DNA of 64,000 nt from Microbacterium luteum (GTDB taxonomy: Bacteria; Actinomycetota; Actinomycetes; Actinomycetales; Microbacteriaceae): positions 3,100,001 through 3,164,000 of the forward strand of contig NZ_CP063814.1 of assembly GCF_015277875.1 (NCBI RefSeq), in the 5' to 3' direction. Shown here piece after piece: positions 1-7,112 of the stretch (the stretch's first letter is position 1; each line of letters begins with the position of its first letter). The translations under genes and the position numbers were made by a program. The notes beneath the pieces were generated by a model. The model was not told the DNA's origin, searched no databases, and was given only the letters and a program-made list of their open reading frames with translations.

Positions 1-846
1 CTGGTCGTCGGGCGCGTGGAGCGAGAGGGCGAAGGTGACGGGGATCTCCTCCTTCGCGAGCTTCGTGATCGCCGGCACCAGGCCCACGGTGGAGACCGTG
101 ATGCCGCGCGCGCTCATCCCGAGCCCGTGCTTCTGATCGGTCATCACCCGCACCGCCTGCATGAGGCGGGCATAGTTCGCCAGCGGCTCCCCCATGCCCA
201 TGAAGACGATGTTGGTGACCCGCTCATCGGGATGCTCCGGCTCGCCGAGCTCGCCGGCGCGGATCAGGGCGTTGGCGCGAACGACCTGATCGACGATCTC
301 GGCGGCAGACATGTTGCGGGTGAGCCCGGCCTGGCCGGTGGCGCAGAACGGGCAGTTCATGCCGCATCCGGCCTGGCTCGACACGCACAGTGTGATGCGG
401 CCCGGGTAGCGCATCAGCACCGACTCGACGAGGGCGCCGTCGTGCAGTTTCCACAGGAACTTGATCGTGTCGCCGCGGTCGGTGGTCAGGCGCCGCACCT
501 CGCTCAGCAGCGGCGGCAGCATCCCGGTGACGAATTCCTCGCGGTTCGCCGCCGGCAGGTCGGTCATCCGGTCGGGGTCGGCTGTGTGGTGCGTGAAGTA
601 GTGCTTCTCGAGCTGCGCGGCGCGGAACCCGGGCAGTCCGAGCTCCTTCACCTTCTCCACGCGCTGCTCGGCGGTGAGGTCGGCCAGGTGCACCGGCGGC
701 TTGCCGCGCTTGGGGCTGGCGAACTGCAGCAGCGGACGCCCCTCGGCGTCCTTCTTCTGCGACCACCCTTCGGTCTTCGGGCGCACCTGCCGCACGGCGG
801 CGGCCTCGGGCGGCGTCGTGGATCGCACGGGCGGCTGTTCGGGCAT
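1..846 (-). CDS. rlmN: 23S rRNA (adenine2503-C2)-methyltransferase RlmN, 3' end outside window
   Basis: Radical-SAM enzyme that methylates C2 of A2503 in 23S rRNA (and A37 of some tRNAs). The reading frame is open from an ATG at 846 to the left edge, 282 codons. Visible are the leader with [11 protein letters not shown], the CxxxCxxC cluster motif (CGMNCPFC) preceded by the cysteine-containing CVSSQAG, then [11 protein letters not shown] and SLHAPDDQ, all diagnostic of RlmN/Cfr-type enzymes. The C-terminal part, which carries the second catalytic cysteine, is missing only because of the window edge. The gene is divergent from the HAD phosphatase at 1056, and the gap between them holds a palindromic repeat. 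Confidence 0.96.
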   Translation of the reverse strand, partial: MPEQPPVRSTTPPEAAAVRQVRPKTEGWSQKKDAEGRPLLQFASPKRGKPPVHLADLTAEQRVEKVKELGLPGFRAAQLEKHYFTHHTADPDRMTDLPAANREEFVTGMLPPLLSEVRRLTTDRGDTIKFLWKLHDGALVESVLMRYPGRITLCVSSQAGCGMNCPFCATGQAGLTRNMSAAEIVDQVVRANALIRAGELGEPEHPDERVTNIVFMGMGEPLANYARLMQAVRVMTDQKHGLGMSARGITVSTVGLVPAITKLAKEEIPVTFALSLHAPDDQ

Positions 847-903
847 GCTCCGAGGGTAGGGGACGCACCTGCACACTGCCTGTTCGGCTCTCGCGCGCGC
901 ACG

Positions 904-989
904 GTGAATTCGACAGGAGATTCTGGGCGGCAGCCACCGACCTCGGCCCGTCTCCGGCAGCGGGGCGCCGGATCTCCGGTGTTGTTCAC
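904..989. repeat. Palindromic intergenic element, family 2, copy 1
   Basis: Imperfect inverted repeat in the divergent rlmN/HAD gap. The left arm begins GTGAATTCGACAGGAGATTC and the right arm ends GATCTCCGGTGTTGTTCAC; they pair over most of about 20 bp around a GC-rich centre. A second copy with better-matched arms lies at 53628-53713. It is not a simple terminator, because it sits upstream of both neighbouring genes. Confidence 0.7.
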
Positions 990-1055
990 GGCGAGCGCGT
1001 CGCCCGGCCCGGGTAGGGTCGAGGGGGCCTCGCCGCGGGGCCGGGCGGGAGAACG

Positions 1056-1892
1056 ATGAGCACGGGGCGGATCGCCTTCCTCGATGTCGACGGCACGATC
1101 CTCGACCACGGCCGCACCGTCGCCGCCTCGACCGTCGACGCCGTGCGCGCCGCCCGCGCGGCGGGGCATCTCGTGTATCTGTGCACGGGGCGGTCGGCCG
1201 GCGACATCCATCCCGACGTCGCCGCGATCGGCTTCGACGGCGCGATCACGAACGGCGGCTCCTATGCCACCAGCGGCGATGACGTCGTGGTCGCCCGCCC
1301 CATGCCACGGGGTGCGGTCGATCGTCTGCAGACGTGGTTCACCGAGGCCGGCGTTCCGTACTTCCTGCAGACGAACCACGGCGTGTACGCCTCGGCGCAC
1401 GTGCGTGAGATGATCGCCGCCTTCGTCTCGCGGTGGCAGGGCGCGCACTCGGGCGACGAGCCGCAGACGTCACCCCAGCGACCGCCGCGATTCGGCGACC
1501 TCGCCGAGGTCGATCTCGGCACCATCGCGAAGGCGGTCTTCGTGAGCGACGATCCAGCCACCGTCGACCGGGCGACCGCGGCGCTCGGCGACCGCTTCCA
1601 CGTGGTGGCCGGAAGCATGCCGCTGCCGGGCGGCACCAACGGGGAGATCGGGATGCTCGGCGTCACCAAGGGCTCCGCCATCGAGACGGTGCTCGAGCAC
1701 CTCGGCCTCCGTCGCGACGACGCGATCGGCGTCGGCGACAGCTGGAACGACGTCGAGATGTTCCAGGCGTGCGGCACCGGCATCGCGATGGGGAACGCGC
1801 CCAACGAGCTGAAGGCCCTCGCCGACGATGTGACCACGAGCGTGTCCGCCGACGGTGTGGCAAATGCCTTCCGCCGCCACGGCCTCATCTGA
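1056..1892 (+). CDS. Cof-type HAD-IIB family hydrolase
   Basis: A 278-aa HAD-superfamily phosphatase of the Cof/YbiV (IIB cap) type, probably acting on small sugar or cofactor phosphates; the substrate cannot be read from sequence. Motif I is FLDVDGTI (Asp10 nucleophile, Asp12), motif II is the CTGR segment near residue 48, Lys of motif III is in LGVTKGSAI, and motif IV is [12 protein letters not shown]. The length is normal for the family. The ATG at 1056 has a GGGAG-like Shine-Dalgarno about 6 nt upstream. It is a monocistronic gene followed by a family 1 palindromic element. Confidence 0.9.
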   Translation: MSTGRIAFLDVDGTILDHGRTVAASTVDAVRAARAAGHLVYLCTGRSAGDIHPDVAAIGFDGAITNGGSYATSGDDVVVARPMPRGAVDRLQTWFTEAGVPYFLQTNHGVYASAHVREMIAAFVSRWQGAHSGDEPQTSPQRPPRFGDLAEVDLGTIAKAVFVSDDPATVDRATAALGDRFHVVAGSMPLPGGTNGEIGMLGVTKGSAIETVLEHLGLRRDDAIGVGDSWNDVEMFQACGTGIAMGNAPNELKALADDVTTSVSADGVANAFRRHGLI

Positions 1893-1960
1893 CGCGGGCC
1901 CGCGCGCCGCGCATCCGCACCGCCCCGCACCGCCCCGCCCGCACCGCCCCCGCATCACAC

Positions 1961-2029
1961 CGAGAAACGCGGTTCGCCGCGAGAAACCACGCATCGCGGC
2001 GTTTCTCGCGCGGTTCGGCGTTTGTCGGC
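1961..2029. repeat. 69-bp palindromic element, family 1, copy A
   Basis: Two CGAGAAAC units in direct orientation (1961 and 1979) are followed by two inverted units (GTTTCTCG, then a variant GTTTGTCG), giving nested inverted repeats around CCACGCATCGCGG. Near-identical elements of 68-69 bp occur at 2585, 5326 and 6180. Confidence 0.85.
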
Positions 2030-2080
2030 AGCTCCTGACCCCGCGAGCGCAACCCCACACCCTTCCGTCCGCCGACGCCG

Positions 2081-2086
2081 TAGCGT
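2081..2086 (+). promoter_or_regulatory. Putative -10 box (TAGCGT) of a leaderless transcript
   Basis: TAGCGT fits TANNNT and ends 7 nt before the GTG at 2094, with no convincing Shine-Dalgarno in between. The same geometry recurs at five other genes in the window. No clear -35 was seen. Confidence 0.45.
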
Positions 2087-2093
2087 CGAGGCC

Positions 2094-2558
2094 GTGACCG
2101 ACGTGCGAGAGATCCGGCCCGCCGACGCCGGAGAAGTCCTGACCCTGCAGCGCGCCGCCTTCGTGCAGGAGGCCCTGATCTACGGCGACCCCGACATGCC
2201 TCCGCTGACGCAGACCCTCGAGGAGCTCGAACACGAGCTGACCGAGAACCTGGGATGCGTCGCGGTCGACGGGTCGCGGATCGTGGGTGCCGTGCGCGCC
2301 CGTGTGGATGGCGGCCTGCTGCTGATCGGGCGGATCTCCATCGCTCCCGACCAGCAGGGGAACGGGATCGGAACGGCGCTGCTGACGGCGGTCGAGCGCC
2401 GCGGTCGGGAGGCCGGCGCCACCGCGGCGGAGCTGTTCACCGGCTCGCTCAGCGAGGCGAATCTGCGCCTGTACGAACGCGAGGGCTATCGCGAGACGCA
2501 GCGCGTCGACGAGGGCGACGGCATTGCCCAGGTCTTCCTCCGCAAGCCTCTCGTCTGA
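2094..2558 (+). CDS. GNAT family N-acetyltransferase
   Basis: A 154-aa GCN5-related acetyltransferase. The acetyl-CoA site is visible as ISIAPDQQGNGIGTALL (the Q/RxxGxG/A motif), with a C-terminal LRLYEREGYRETQR segment typical of the last beta strand and helix. The open frame extends upstream to 2022, but that part overlaps the end of palindromic copy A and looks non-coding. GTG at 2094 is therefore preferred and agrees with a leaderless -10 box. The acceptor substrate is unknown. It lies between two copies of the family 1 repeat. Confidence 0.85.
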   Translation: MTDVREIRPADAGEVLTLQRAAFVQEALIYGDPDMPPLTQTLEELEHELTENLGCVAVDGSRIVGAVRARVDGGLLLIGRISIAPDQQGNGIGTALLTAVERRGREAGATAAELFTGSLSEANLRLYEREGYRETQRVDEGDGIAQVFLRKPLV

Positions 2559-2584
2559 CTCCGCCGACGCCGCACACCCCGAAC

Positions 2585-2653
2585 CGAGAAACACCGATCG
2601 CGCCGAGAAACCACGCATCGCCGCGTTTCTCGCGGGGTTCGGCGTTTGTCGGC
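2585..2653. repeat. 69-bp palindromic element, family 1, copy B
   Basis: Same architecture as copy A: two direct GAGAAAC units (2587 and 2605 regions) then inverted GTTTCTCG and GTTTGTCGG units. It sits between the convergent GNAT and SDR genes, so it could act as a bidirectional terminator in RNA, although the T-run of an intrinsic terminator is missing. Confidence 0.85.
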
Positions 2654-2683
2654 GCGGTCGAGGGCGGATGCGCTGGGCGCGGG

Positions 2684-3520
2684 TCAGAGGAAGATGTCGG
2701 GGAAGAGCTCCTCGTCGGGGGTGCCGGGGGTCGCGGCGTAAGCGGAGAGATCGGTCACGCCGGCCGCGCGCAGCACGTCTTCGACGATGAGCGTCTGCCC
2801 CGTGTACGCCCGCGAGGGCTGGCACAGCACTTCGTAGGCGGCGTCGGCGTAGATCTCCGGCGTGCGACTGACCTTCATCATGCGCTCACCGCCGAGCGCG
2901 AACTGCACCGCGGCGGTCGCGATCGTCGTCGCCGGCCATAGCGTGTTGGCCGCGACGCCGTCGTCGGCGAATTCAGCCGCCATGCCGAGCGTCGCCATCG
3001 TCATGCCGAACTTCGCCATCGAGTACCCGGTGTGGGCGCCGAGCCAGCGGGGCGTGGTGTTCAGCGGCGGCGACAGCGACAGGATGTGCGGGTTGGCGGC
3101 ATCCTTCAGCATCGGCAGCGCCGCGCGCGAGAGCATGAAGGTGCCGCGCACGTTGACGTCTTGCATCAGGTCGTACTTCTTGGCCGACAGGTCGAGCGAC
3201 CCGGACAGGTCGATGACGCTGGCGTTGTTGACGACGATGTCGATGCCGCCGAACTCGCCCTGCGTCTTCAGCACGGCCTCGGTGATGTCGTCGTCGTTCC
3301 GCACGTCGCCGACCAGCGGGAGCGCCCGGCCGCCGGCAGCCTCGATCTGCTCAGCCGCGGTGTGCACGGTGCCCTCGAGCTTGGGATGCGGGGTGTCGGT
3401 CTTCGCCAGCAGCGCGATGTTGGCGCCGTCGCGAGCGGCGCGCACGGCGATCGCGAGGCCGATGCCGCGGCTGCCGCCCGACATCAGGATGGTCTTGCCG
3501 GCAAGCGGTGCGTCGGTCAT
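2684..3520 (-). CDS. SDR family oxidoreductase, HSDL2-like
   Basis: A 278-aa short-chain dehydrogenase. The N-terminal cofactor motif is GGSRGIG, followed by the NNAS motif and a catalytic GYSMAKFG (Tyr and Lys in YxxxK). The extended C-terminal part with NTLWPATTIATAA and SPPLNTTP resembles the hydroxysteroid-dehydrogenase-like-2 group, which works on lipid or acyl-CoA-linked substrates. The ATG at 3520 overlaps the TGA of the upstream enoyl-CoA hydratase by four bases (ATGA), so translation is coupled and the start is well supported. It is the last gene of a three-gene minus-strand operon. Confidence 0.9.
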   Translation of the reverse strand: MTDAPLAGKTILMSGGSRGIGLAIAVRAARDGANIALLAKTDTPHPKLEGTVHTAAEQIEAAGGRALPLVGDVRNDDDITEAVLKTQGEFGGIDIVVNNASVIDLSGSLDLSAKKYDLMQDVNVRGTFMLSRAALPMLKDAANPHILSLSPPLNTTPRWLGAHTGYSMAKFGMTMATLGMAAEFADDGVAANTLWPATTIATAAVQFALGGERMMKVSRTPEIYADAAYEVLCQPSRAYTGQTLIVEDVLRAAGVTDLSAYAATPGTPDEELFPDIFL

Positions 3521-4317
3521 CGTGCGGTCCCTTCGGTGGTGGGGCGGGCGGACGAGCGGGCGGATGCGGCGAACGCGGCCACCCGGGTCTTCGATTCGTC
3601 GGTGGCGAAGGCCGCCCCGATCGTGCGGGCTTCGTCGTCGAGATTGGCGGCGAGGTCGCGTTCGGCGCCGACCCGGACGAGGCGCGTGGCCTGCCCGAAC
3701 GCGGCGGTCGCGCCCGCCATCCAGAACCGGGCGATCTCGGCGGCACGGTCGGCGAGCGCGTCGGGGGCGACGACCTCGGCGACGAGGCCCCACTCGAGAG
3801 CGGTGGCCGCATCGACCGTGCGATCCTGCAGCAGCAGCTGGAGGGCGCGGCGCTGACCGATCGCCGCCGGAAGGAGCGTCGAGACACCGAGGTCGGGAGT
3901 CAGGCCGATGTTGGCGTACTTGCTGACGAAGGTCGCCTTCTCGCTGGCGACGACGTAGTCGGCGGTGAGCATGAGGCCGAGTCCGCCGCCGGCGACCGCG
4001 CCCTGCACGGCGGCGACGATGGGCTTGTCGCTGTGCGCGAGGGTGCGGATGCCGTCGTGGATCACGTGGGCGGTCTCGGTGACCTGCTCCCCCGTCGCGC
4101 CGGAGGTCGCCATCATGATCACGTCGCCGCCGGCGCAGAAGGCGGGGCCGGTCGCATCCAGGATGATCGCCTCGACCGCCGGATCGTCGGTGACCTGGTG
4201 GGCGAGATCGCGCCAGCGCGTGCCCATCTCGAAGTCCATGGCGTTCAGCCGCGTCGGACGGTTGAAGGTCAGCCGGGCGACGCCCTGCTCGACCGATATG
4301 AGGATCGATTCGCTCAT
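3517..4317 (-). CDS. Enoyl-CoA hydratase/isomerase family protein
   Basis: A 266-aa crotonase-fold enzyme. Oxyanion-hole segments are CAGGDVIMM (near residue 60) and AVAGGGLGLML (near residue 106). The family's acid/base glutamate region reads GLTPDLGVSTLL, with Asp where classical hydratases have Glu, so isomerase or another crotonase chemistry is possible. It is the middle gene of an operon of two SDRs and one crotonase, a set usual for beta-oxidation or branched acyl-CoA breakdown. The start at 4317 is 45 bp after the upstream SDR gene. Confidence 0.88.
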   Translation of the reverse strand: MSESILISVEQGVARLTFNRPTRLNAMDFEMGTRWRDLAHQVTDDPAVEAIILDATGPAFCAGGDVIMMATSGATGEQVTETAHVIHDGIRTLAHSDKPIVAAVQGAVAGGGLGLMLTADYVVASEKATFVSKYANIGLTPDLGVSTLLPAAIGQRRALQLLLQDRTVDAATALEWGLVAEVVAPDALADRAAEIARFWMAGATAAFGQATRLVRVGAERDLAANLDDEARTIGAAFATDESKTRVAAFAASARSSARPTTEGTAR

Positions 4318-4361
4318 CGTGCTCCTTGTATATGTGCGGATGCCGACGCGGCCGGGGTGGC

Positions 4362-5123
4362 TCAGCGCGGCGCCATGCGGATCGCGCCGTCGAGGCGGAT
4401 GGTCTCGCCGTTGAGGTATCCGTTGTCGACGATGGACATCACCATCGCGGCGTACTCGTCGGGGCGGCCGAGCCGCTGCGGGTAGGGCACCTGCTGACCG
4501 AGGGAGTCCTGCGCGGCCTGAGGAAGCCCGGCGAGCATCGGGGTCTCCATGATGCCCGGTGCGATCGTGCACACGCGGATGCCGTAGCGGGCGAGCTCGC
4601 GGGCGATCGGCAGGGTCATGGCGTGCACGCCGCCCTTGCTGGCGGCATAGGCGGGCTGGCCGATCTGGCCGTCGAAGGCGGCGACGCTGGCGGTGCCCAC
4701 GATGACGCCGCGGTCTCCAGAGGCGGTCGGCTCGGTCTTCGCGATGACCGCCGACGCCTGCGCGATCACGTTGTAGGTGCCGATGAGGTTGATGCGGATG
4801 ATCCGCTCGAACGCGTCGAGGGGCGTCGGAGCGCCGTCGCGGTCGAGCACCTTGGCCGGCGGGGCGATGCCGGCGCAGTTGACCACGACCCGCAGCGGGG
4901 CGGCTTCGGATGCGGTGCGGACGGCCGCGGCGACCTGGTCGGCGTCGGTCACGTCGGCCGCGGCGAACGTGCCGCCGAGGCCCGCCGCGACATCGGCGCC
5001 GGGCGACGAGGGCAGGTCGACGATCGTGACCGCCGCACCCGCCGCGGCGAGCCGCTTCGCCGTGGCGAGCCCGAGTCCGCTCGCACCCCCGGTGACGAGG
5101 GCGGAGGCGTGCGTGAGCTCCAT
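4362..5123 (-). CDS. SDR family oxidoreductase, HSD10-type 3-hydroxyacyl-CoA dehydrogenase
   Basis: A 253-aa short-chain dehydrogenase. Visible are TGGASGLG for NAD binding, VDLP after beta-2 (Asp favours NAD), VNCAGIA, catalytic AYAASKGG and the C-terminal [14 protein letters not shown]. Overall form matches the HSD17B10-like 3-hydroxy-2-methylbutyryl/3-hydroxyacyl-CoA dehydrogenases widespread in actinobacteria. It is the first gene of the operon that continues with the crotonase and the HSDL2-like SDR. A perfect palindrome at 5186-5202, 63 bp before the ATG, is the likely operator. Confidence 0.9.
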   Translation of the reverse strand: MELTHASALVTGGASGLGLATAKRLAAAGAAVTIVDLPSSPGADVAAGLGGTFAAADVTDADQVAAAVRTASEAAPLRVVVNCAGIAPPAKVLDRDGAPTPLDAFERIIRINLIGTYNVIAQASAVIAKTEPTASGDRGVIVGTASVAAFDGQIGQPAYAASKGGVHAMTLPIARELARYGIRVCTIAPGIMETPMLAGLPQAAQDSLGQQVPYPQRLGRPDEYAAMVMSIVDNGYLNGETIRLDGAIRMAPR

Positions 5124-5185
5124 CGGTTCTCCTTCGAACGGATGCCGGCGGCGAACGCCACCGGCGACATCGAGTTCCAGCCTAC

Positions 5186-5202
5186 GTGAGACGCCGTCTC
5201 AC
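5186..5202. promoter_or_regulatory. Perfect 17-bp palindrome, candidate operator of the acyl-CoA/SDR operon
   Basis: GTGAGACG-C-CGTCTCAC has two perfect 8-bp arms around one base, in the promoter position of the minus-strand operon starting at 5123. Size and symmetry fit a TetR-type dimer site, but no TetR gene is adjacent; the regulator must lie outside this locus. Confidence 0.6.
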
Positions 5203-5325
5203 CACCGCGCGCGGTCATCCCCAGGCTAGCCCCCGCGCCCCGGCCACCGCATCCATCGCCCCCGCCCCGCCCGCGCCCCGCGCACCCCGCCCGCGCCCCG
5301 CGCATCCCGCCCCACGCGGGCTCCC

Positions 5326-5393
5326 CGAGAAACCACCCCCGCCGCGAGACACCACGCATCGCGGCGTTTCTCGCGTCGAACGGTGTTTCTCGC
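5326..5393. repeat. 68-bp palindromic element, family 1, copy C
   Basis: Direct units CGAGAAAC and a variant CGAGACAC, then inverted GTTTCTCG units (twice). It lies in the divergent gap between the SDR operon and the APH gene, directly upstream of the APH start at 5419. A C-rich low-complexity stretch (about 5234-5320) precedes it. Confidence 0.82.
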
Positions 5394-5418
5394 ACGCCAA
5401 AGGCGGAAGGATGGTCAC

Positions 5419-6153
5419 GTGTCGATCCCGGATGCCGGCGAGCCGGTGCCGCCGCGCGTGCGCGATCTCGCCGGCGACGCCGCGCTCACACCGGTGTGGC
5501 GCAACGGGGTCGGCGGCGTGACGTTCCGAGCGGATGACGGCAGGTACGTGAAGTACGGCCCGCGCAACGAGGAGGGCTCGATGGCCGGGGAGGCCGAGCG
5601 GCTCGCGTGGGCGGGCGGATTCGTGCCGGTGCCGCGGGTTCTGGAGGTCGGCGGCGACGAGGATCACGAGTGGCTCGTCACGGTCGCGCTTGCCGGCGAG
5701 AGCGCGGTGGCGCCCCGGTGGACGATCGACTCCGGTCGCAGCGAGATCGCCGTCCGGGCCATCGGCCGTGGCTTGCGGGCTTTCCATGACGTTCTCCCGG
5801 TCGACTCCTGCCCGTTCGACTGGGGCGTCGAGGCCCGCGTGGCGAACGCGGCGCGGCGCGGCATCCGTCTGCCCGCTGATCTGCGGAAGGCGCCCCGGAT
5901 CGATCGAGCGGTCGTGTGCCACGGCGATGCATGCAGCCCCAATACGATCCTCGACGGAGAAGGCCGGATCGCCGGACACGTGGATCTCGGTGCCCTCGGC
6001 GTCGCCGACCGCTGGGCCGACATCGCCGTCGCCGCGATGAGCACGGAGTGGAACTACGGTCCGGGTTGGGAGGCGACGCTCCTCGACGCCTATGGCGTCG
6101 CGCCCGATCCCGAGCGTCAGGCGTATTACCGGTCGCTCTGGAACGCGACCTGA
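5419..6153 (+). CDS. Aminoglycoside 3'-phosphotransferase-like kinase
   Basis: A 244-aa protein of the APH kinase fold. The Brenner-type catalytic loop is CHGDACSPNTI (catalytic Asp and metal-binding Asn) and the DxG-type loop reads HVDLGALGVADRWADIA, closely matching the HGDACLPN and IDxGRLGVADRYQDIA signatures of APH(3') enzymes. The family usually gives kanamycin/neomycin resistance, but chromosomal actinobacterial relatives need not. The GTG at 5419 has GGAAGG about 8 nt upstream; the longer open frame runs back into the palindromic repeat and is rejected. Confidence 0.85.
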   Translation: MSIPDAGEPVPPRVRDLAGDAALTPVWRNGVGGVTFRADDGRYVKYGPRNEEGSMAGEAERLAWAGGFVPVPRVLEVGGDEDHEWLVTVALAGESAVAPRWTIDSGRSEIAVRAIGRGLRAFHDVLPVDSCPFDWGVEARVANAARRGIRLPADLRKAPRIDRAVVCHGDACSPNTILDGEGRIAGHVDLGALGVADRWADIAVAAMSTEWNYGPGWEATLLDAYGVAPDPERQAYYRSLWNAT

Positions 6154-6179
6154 CCGACGCTCGCACACAACGACCCCGG

Positions 6180-6248
6180 CGAGAAACCACTTCGGCCGCG
6201 AGAAACCACGCAACGCGGTGTGTCTCGGGCCGATCGGCGTTTCTCGGC
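6180..6248. repeat. 69-bp palindromic element, family 1, copy D
   Basis: Two CGAGAAACCAC units (6180 and 6199) followed by an inverted variant GTGTCTCGG and GTTTCTCGG. It lies between the convergent APH and ECF-T genes. Confidence 0.82.
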
Positions 6249-6249
6249 G

Positions 6250-6312
6250 GGGTGGATGCGCGCGGGGCCGGGGGGATGCGCGCGGGGGCCGGGGGGGGAT
6301 GCGCGCGACGGC
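6250..6312. repeat. G-rich imperfect tandem repeat
   Basis: About three imperfect units of GGATGCGCGCGGGG(C)CGGGG follow palindromic copy D in the APH/ECF-T convergent gap. Several runs of 4-7 G could form a quadruplex on the plus strand. No function is assigned. Confidence 0.5.
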
Positions 6313-6332
6313 GGGCGGCGGGCGTGGATGCG

Positions 6333-7112
6333 TCAGGAGGGGCCGAGGATGGGATTGAACGCGCCGACGGCGATCGAGACGGCGAGCGCCGTCGCACTGA
6401 TGGCGAAGCCCGCGAGGAGCAGCAGGGTGTCGCCGCGGCCGAAGCGGGACTCGCGCGCCCACGTGCGCGGGCCGGGGGCTCCGAACGCCCGCGCCTCCAT
6501 GGCGGTGGCGAGCGAGGAACCCCGCCGGATGGACAGGACGAACAGCGCGAACGCCATCCCGAACCCGCGCCGGAGGCGGCCGGTGTCGGCAACGCCGCGC
6601 GCACGCCGAGCCAGAGCGAGCGCGCGCCAGTCGTCGGTCAGGAGCCCGAGCATGCGCATGCCGGCGAGCGCTCCGAGCACGAACCGCGCCGGAAGGCGCA
6701 CGATCTGCGCCAGCCCGTCGGCGAGGTCGGTGGGGTCGACGGTGACGAACAGCACCACGGCCGGGAGCCCGATCGCGAGCACCCGCAGGAAGGTCGCGAG
6801 CGCCAGCATCAGCGATCCCTCACTGATGCGCACGAACAGCCACTCGACGTAGACCTCCCCCGACGCGGCACCGTACAGCGCGATCGTCACCGCCGAGGCG
6901 GGTGCGGCGATCCACAGCGGCAGGGTGCGCAGCCAGAACTGGCGCGGCGGGAGTCCCGCGGCCAGAAGGAGGGGAAGCTCGAGCAGCAGGGCCACCAGCG
7001 CCGAGACGGGATCGATCGTCACCACGAGCGGCAGCGCGATCGCGAGGGCCGCACCGAGCTTGGCGACCGGGTTCAGGCGCGCGACGACGCCGCGCCCGGC
7101 ATTCGGACTCAT
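6333..7112 (-). CDS. ECF transporter transmembrane (T) component, YkoC-like
   Basis: A 259-aa membrane protein of the energy-coupling-factor T family, which links the two ATPase domains to the substrate-binding S protein. It starts with the family N-terminus VARLNPVAKLGAAL, has about five to six hydrophobic segments and carries the coupling motif ARRARG plus MEARAFG near residue 215. It overlaps the ATPase stop codon by 4 nt (ATGA at 7109-7112). It is the last gene of the riboswitch-controlled operon starting at 9420. Confidence 0.9.
   Translation of the reverse strand: MSPNAGRGVVARLNPVAKLGAALAIALPLVVTIDPVSALVALLLELPLLLAAGLPPRQFWLRTLPLWIAAPASAVTIALYGAASGEVYVEWLFVRISEGSLMLALATFLRVLAIGLPAVVLFVTVDPTDLADGLAQIVRLPARFVLGALAGMRMLGLLTDDWRALALARRARGVADTGRLRRGFGMAFALFVLSIRRGSSLATAMEARAFGAPGPRTWARESRFGRGDTLLLLAGFAISATALAVSIAVGAFNPILGPS

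Noticed and set aside
1961..6248. CRISPR array
   Set aside because: The four elements are far apart, palindromic inside and lie between different genes; there are no spacers or cas genes.
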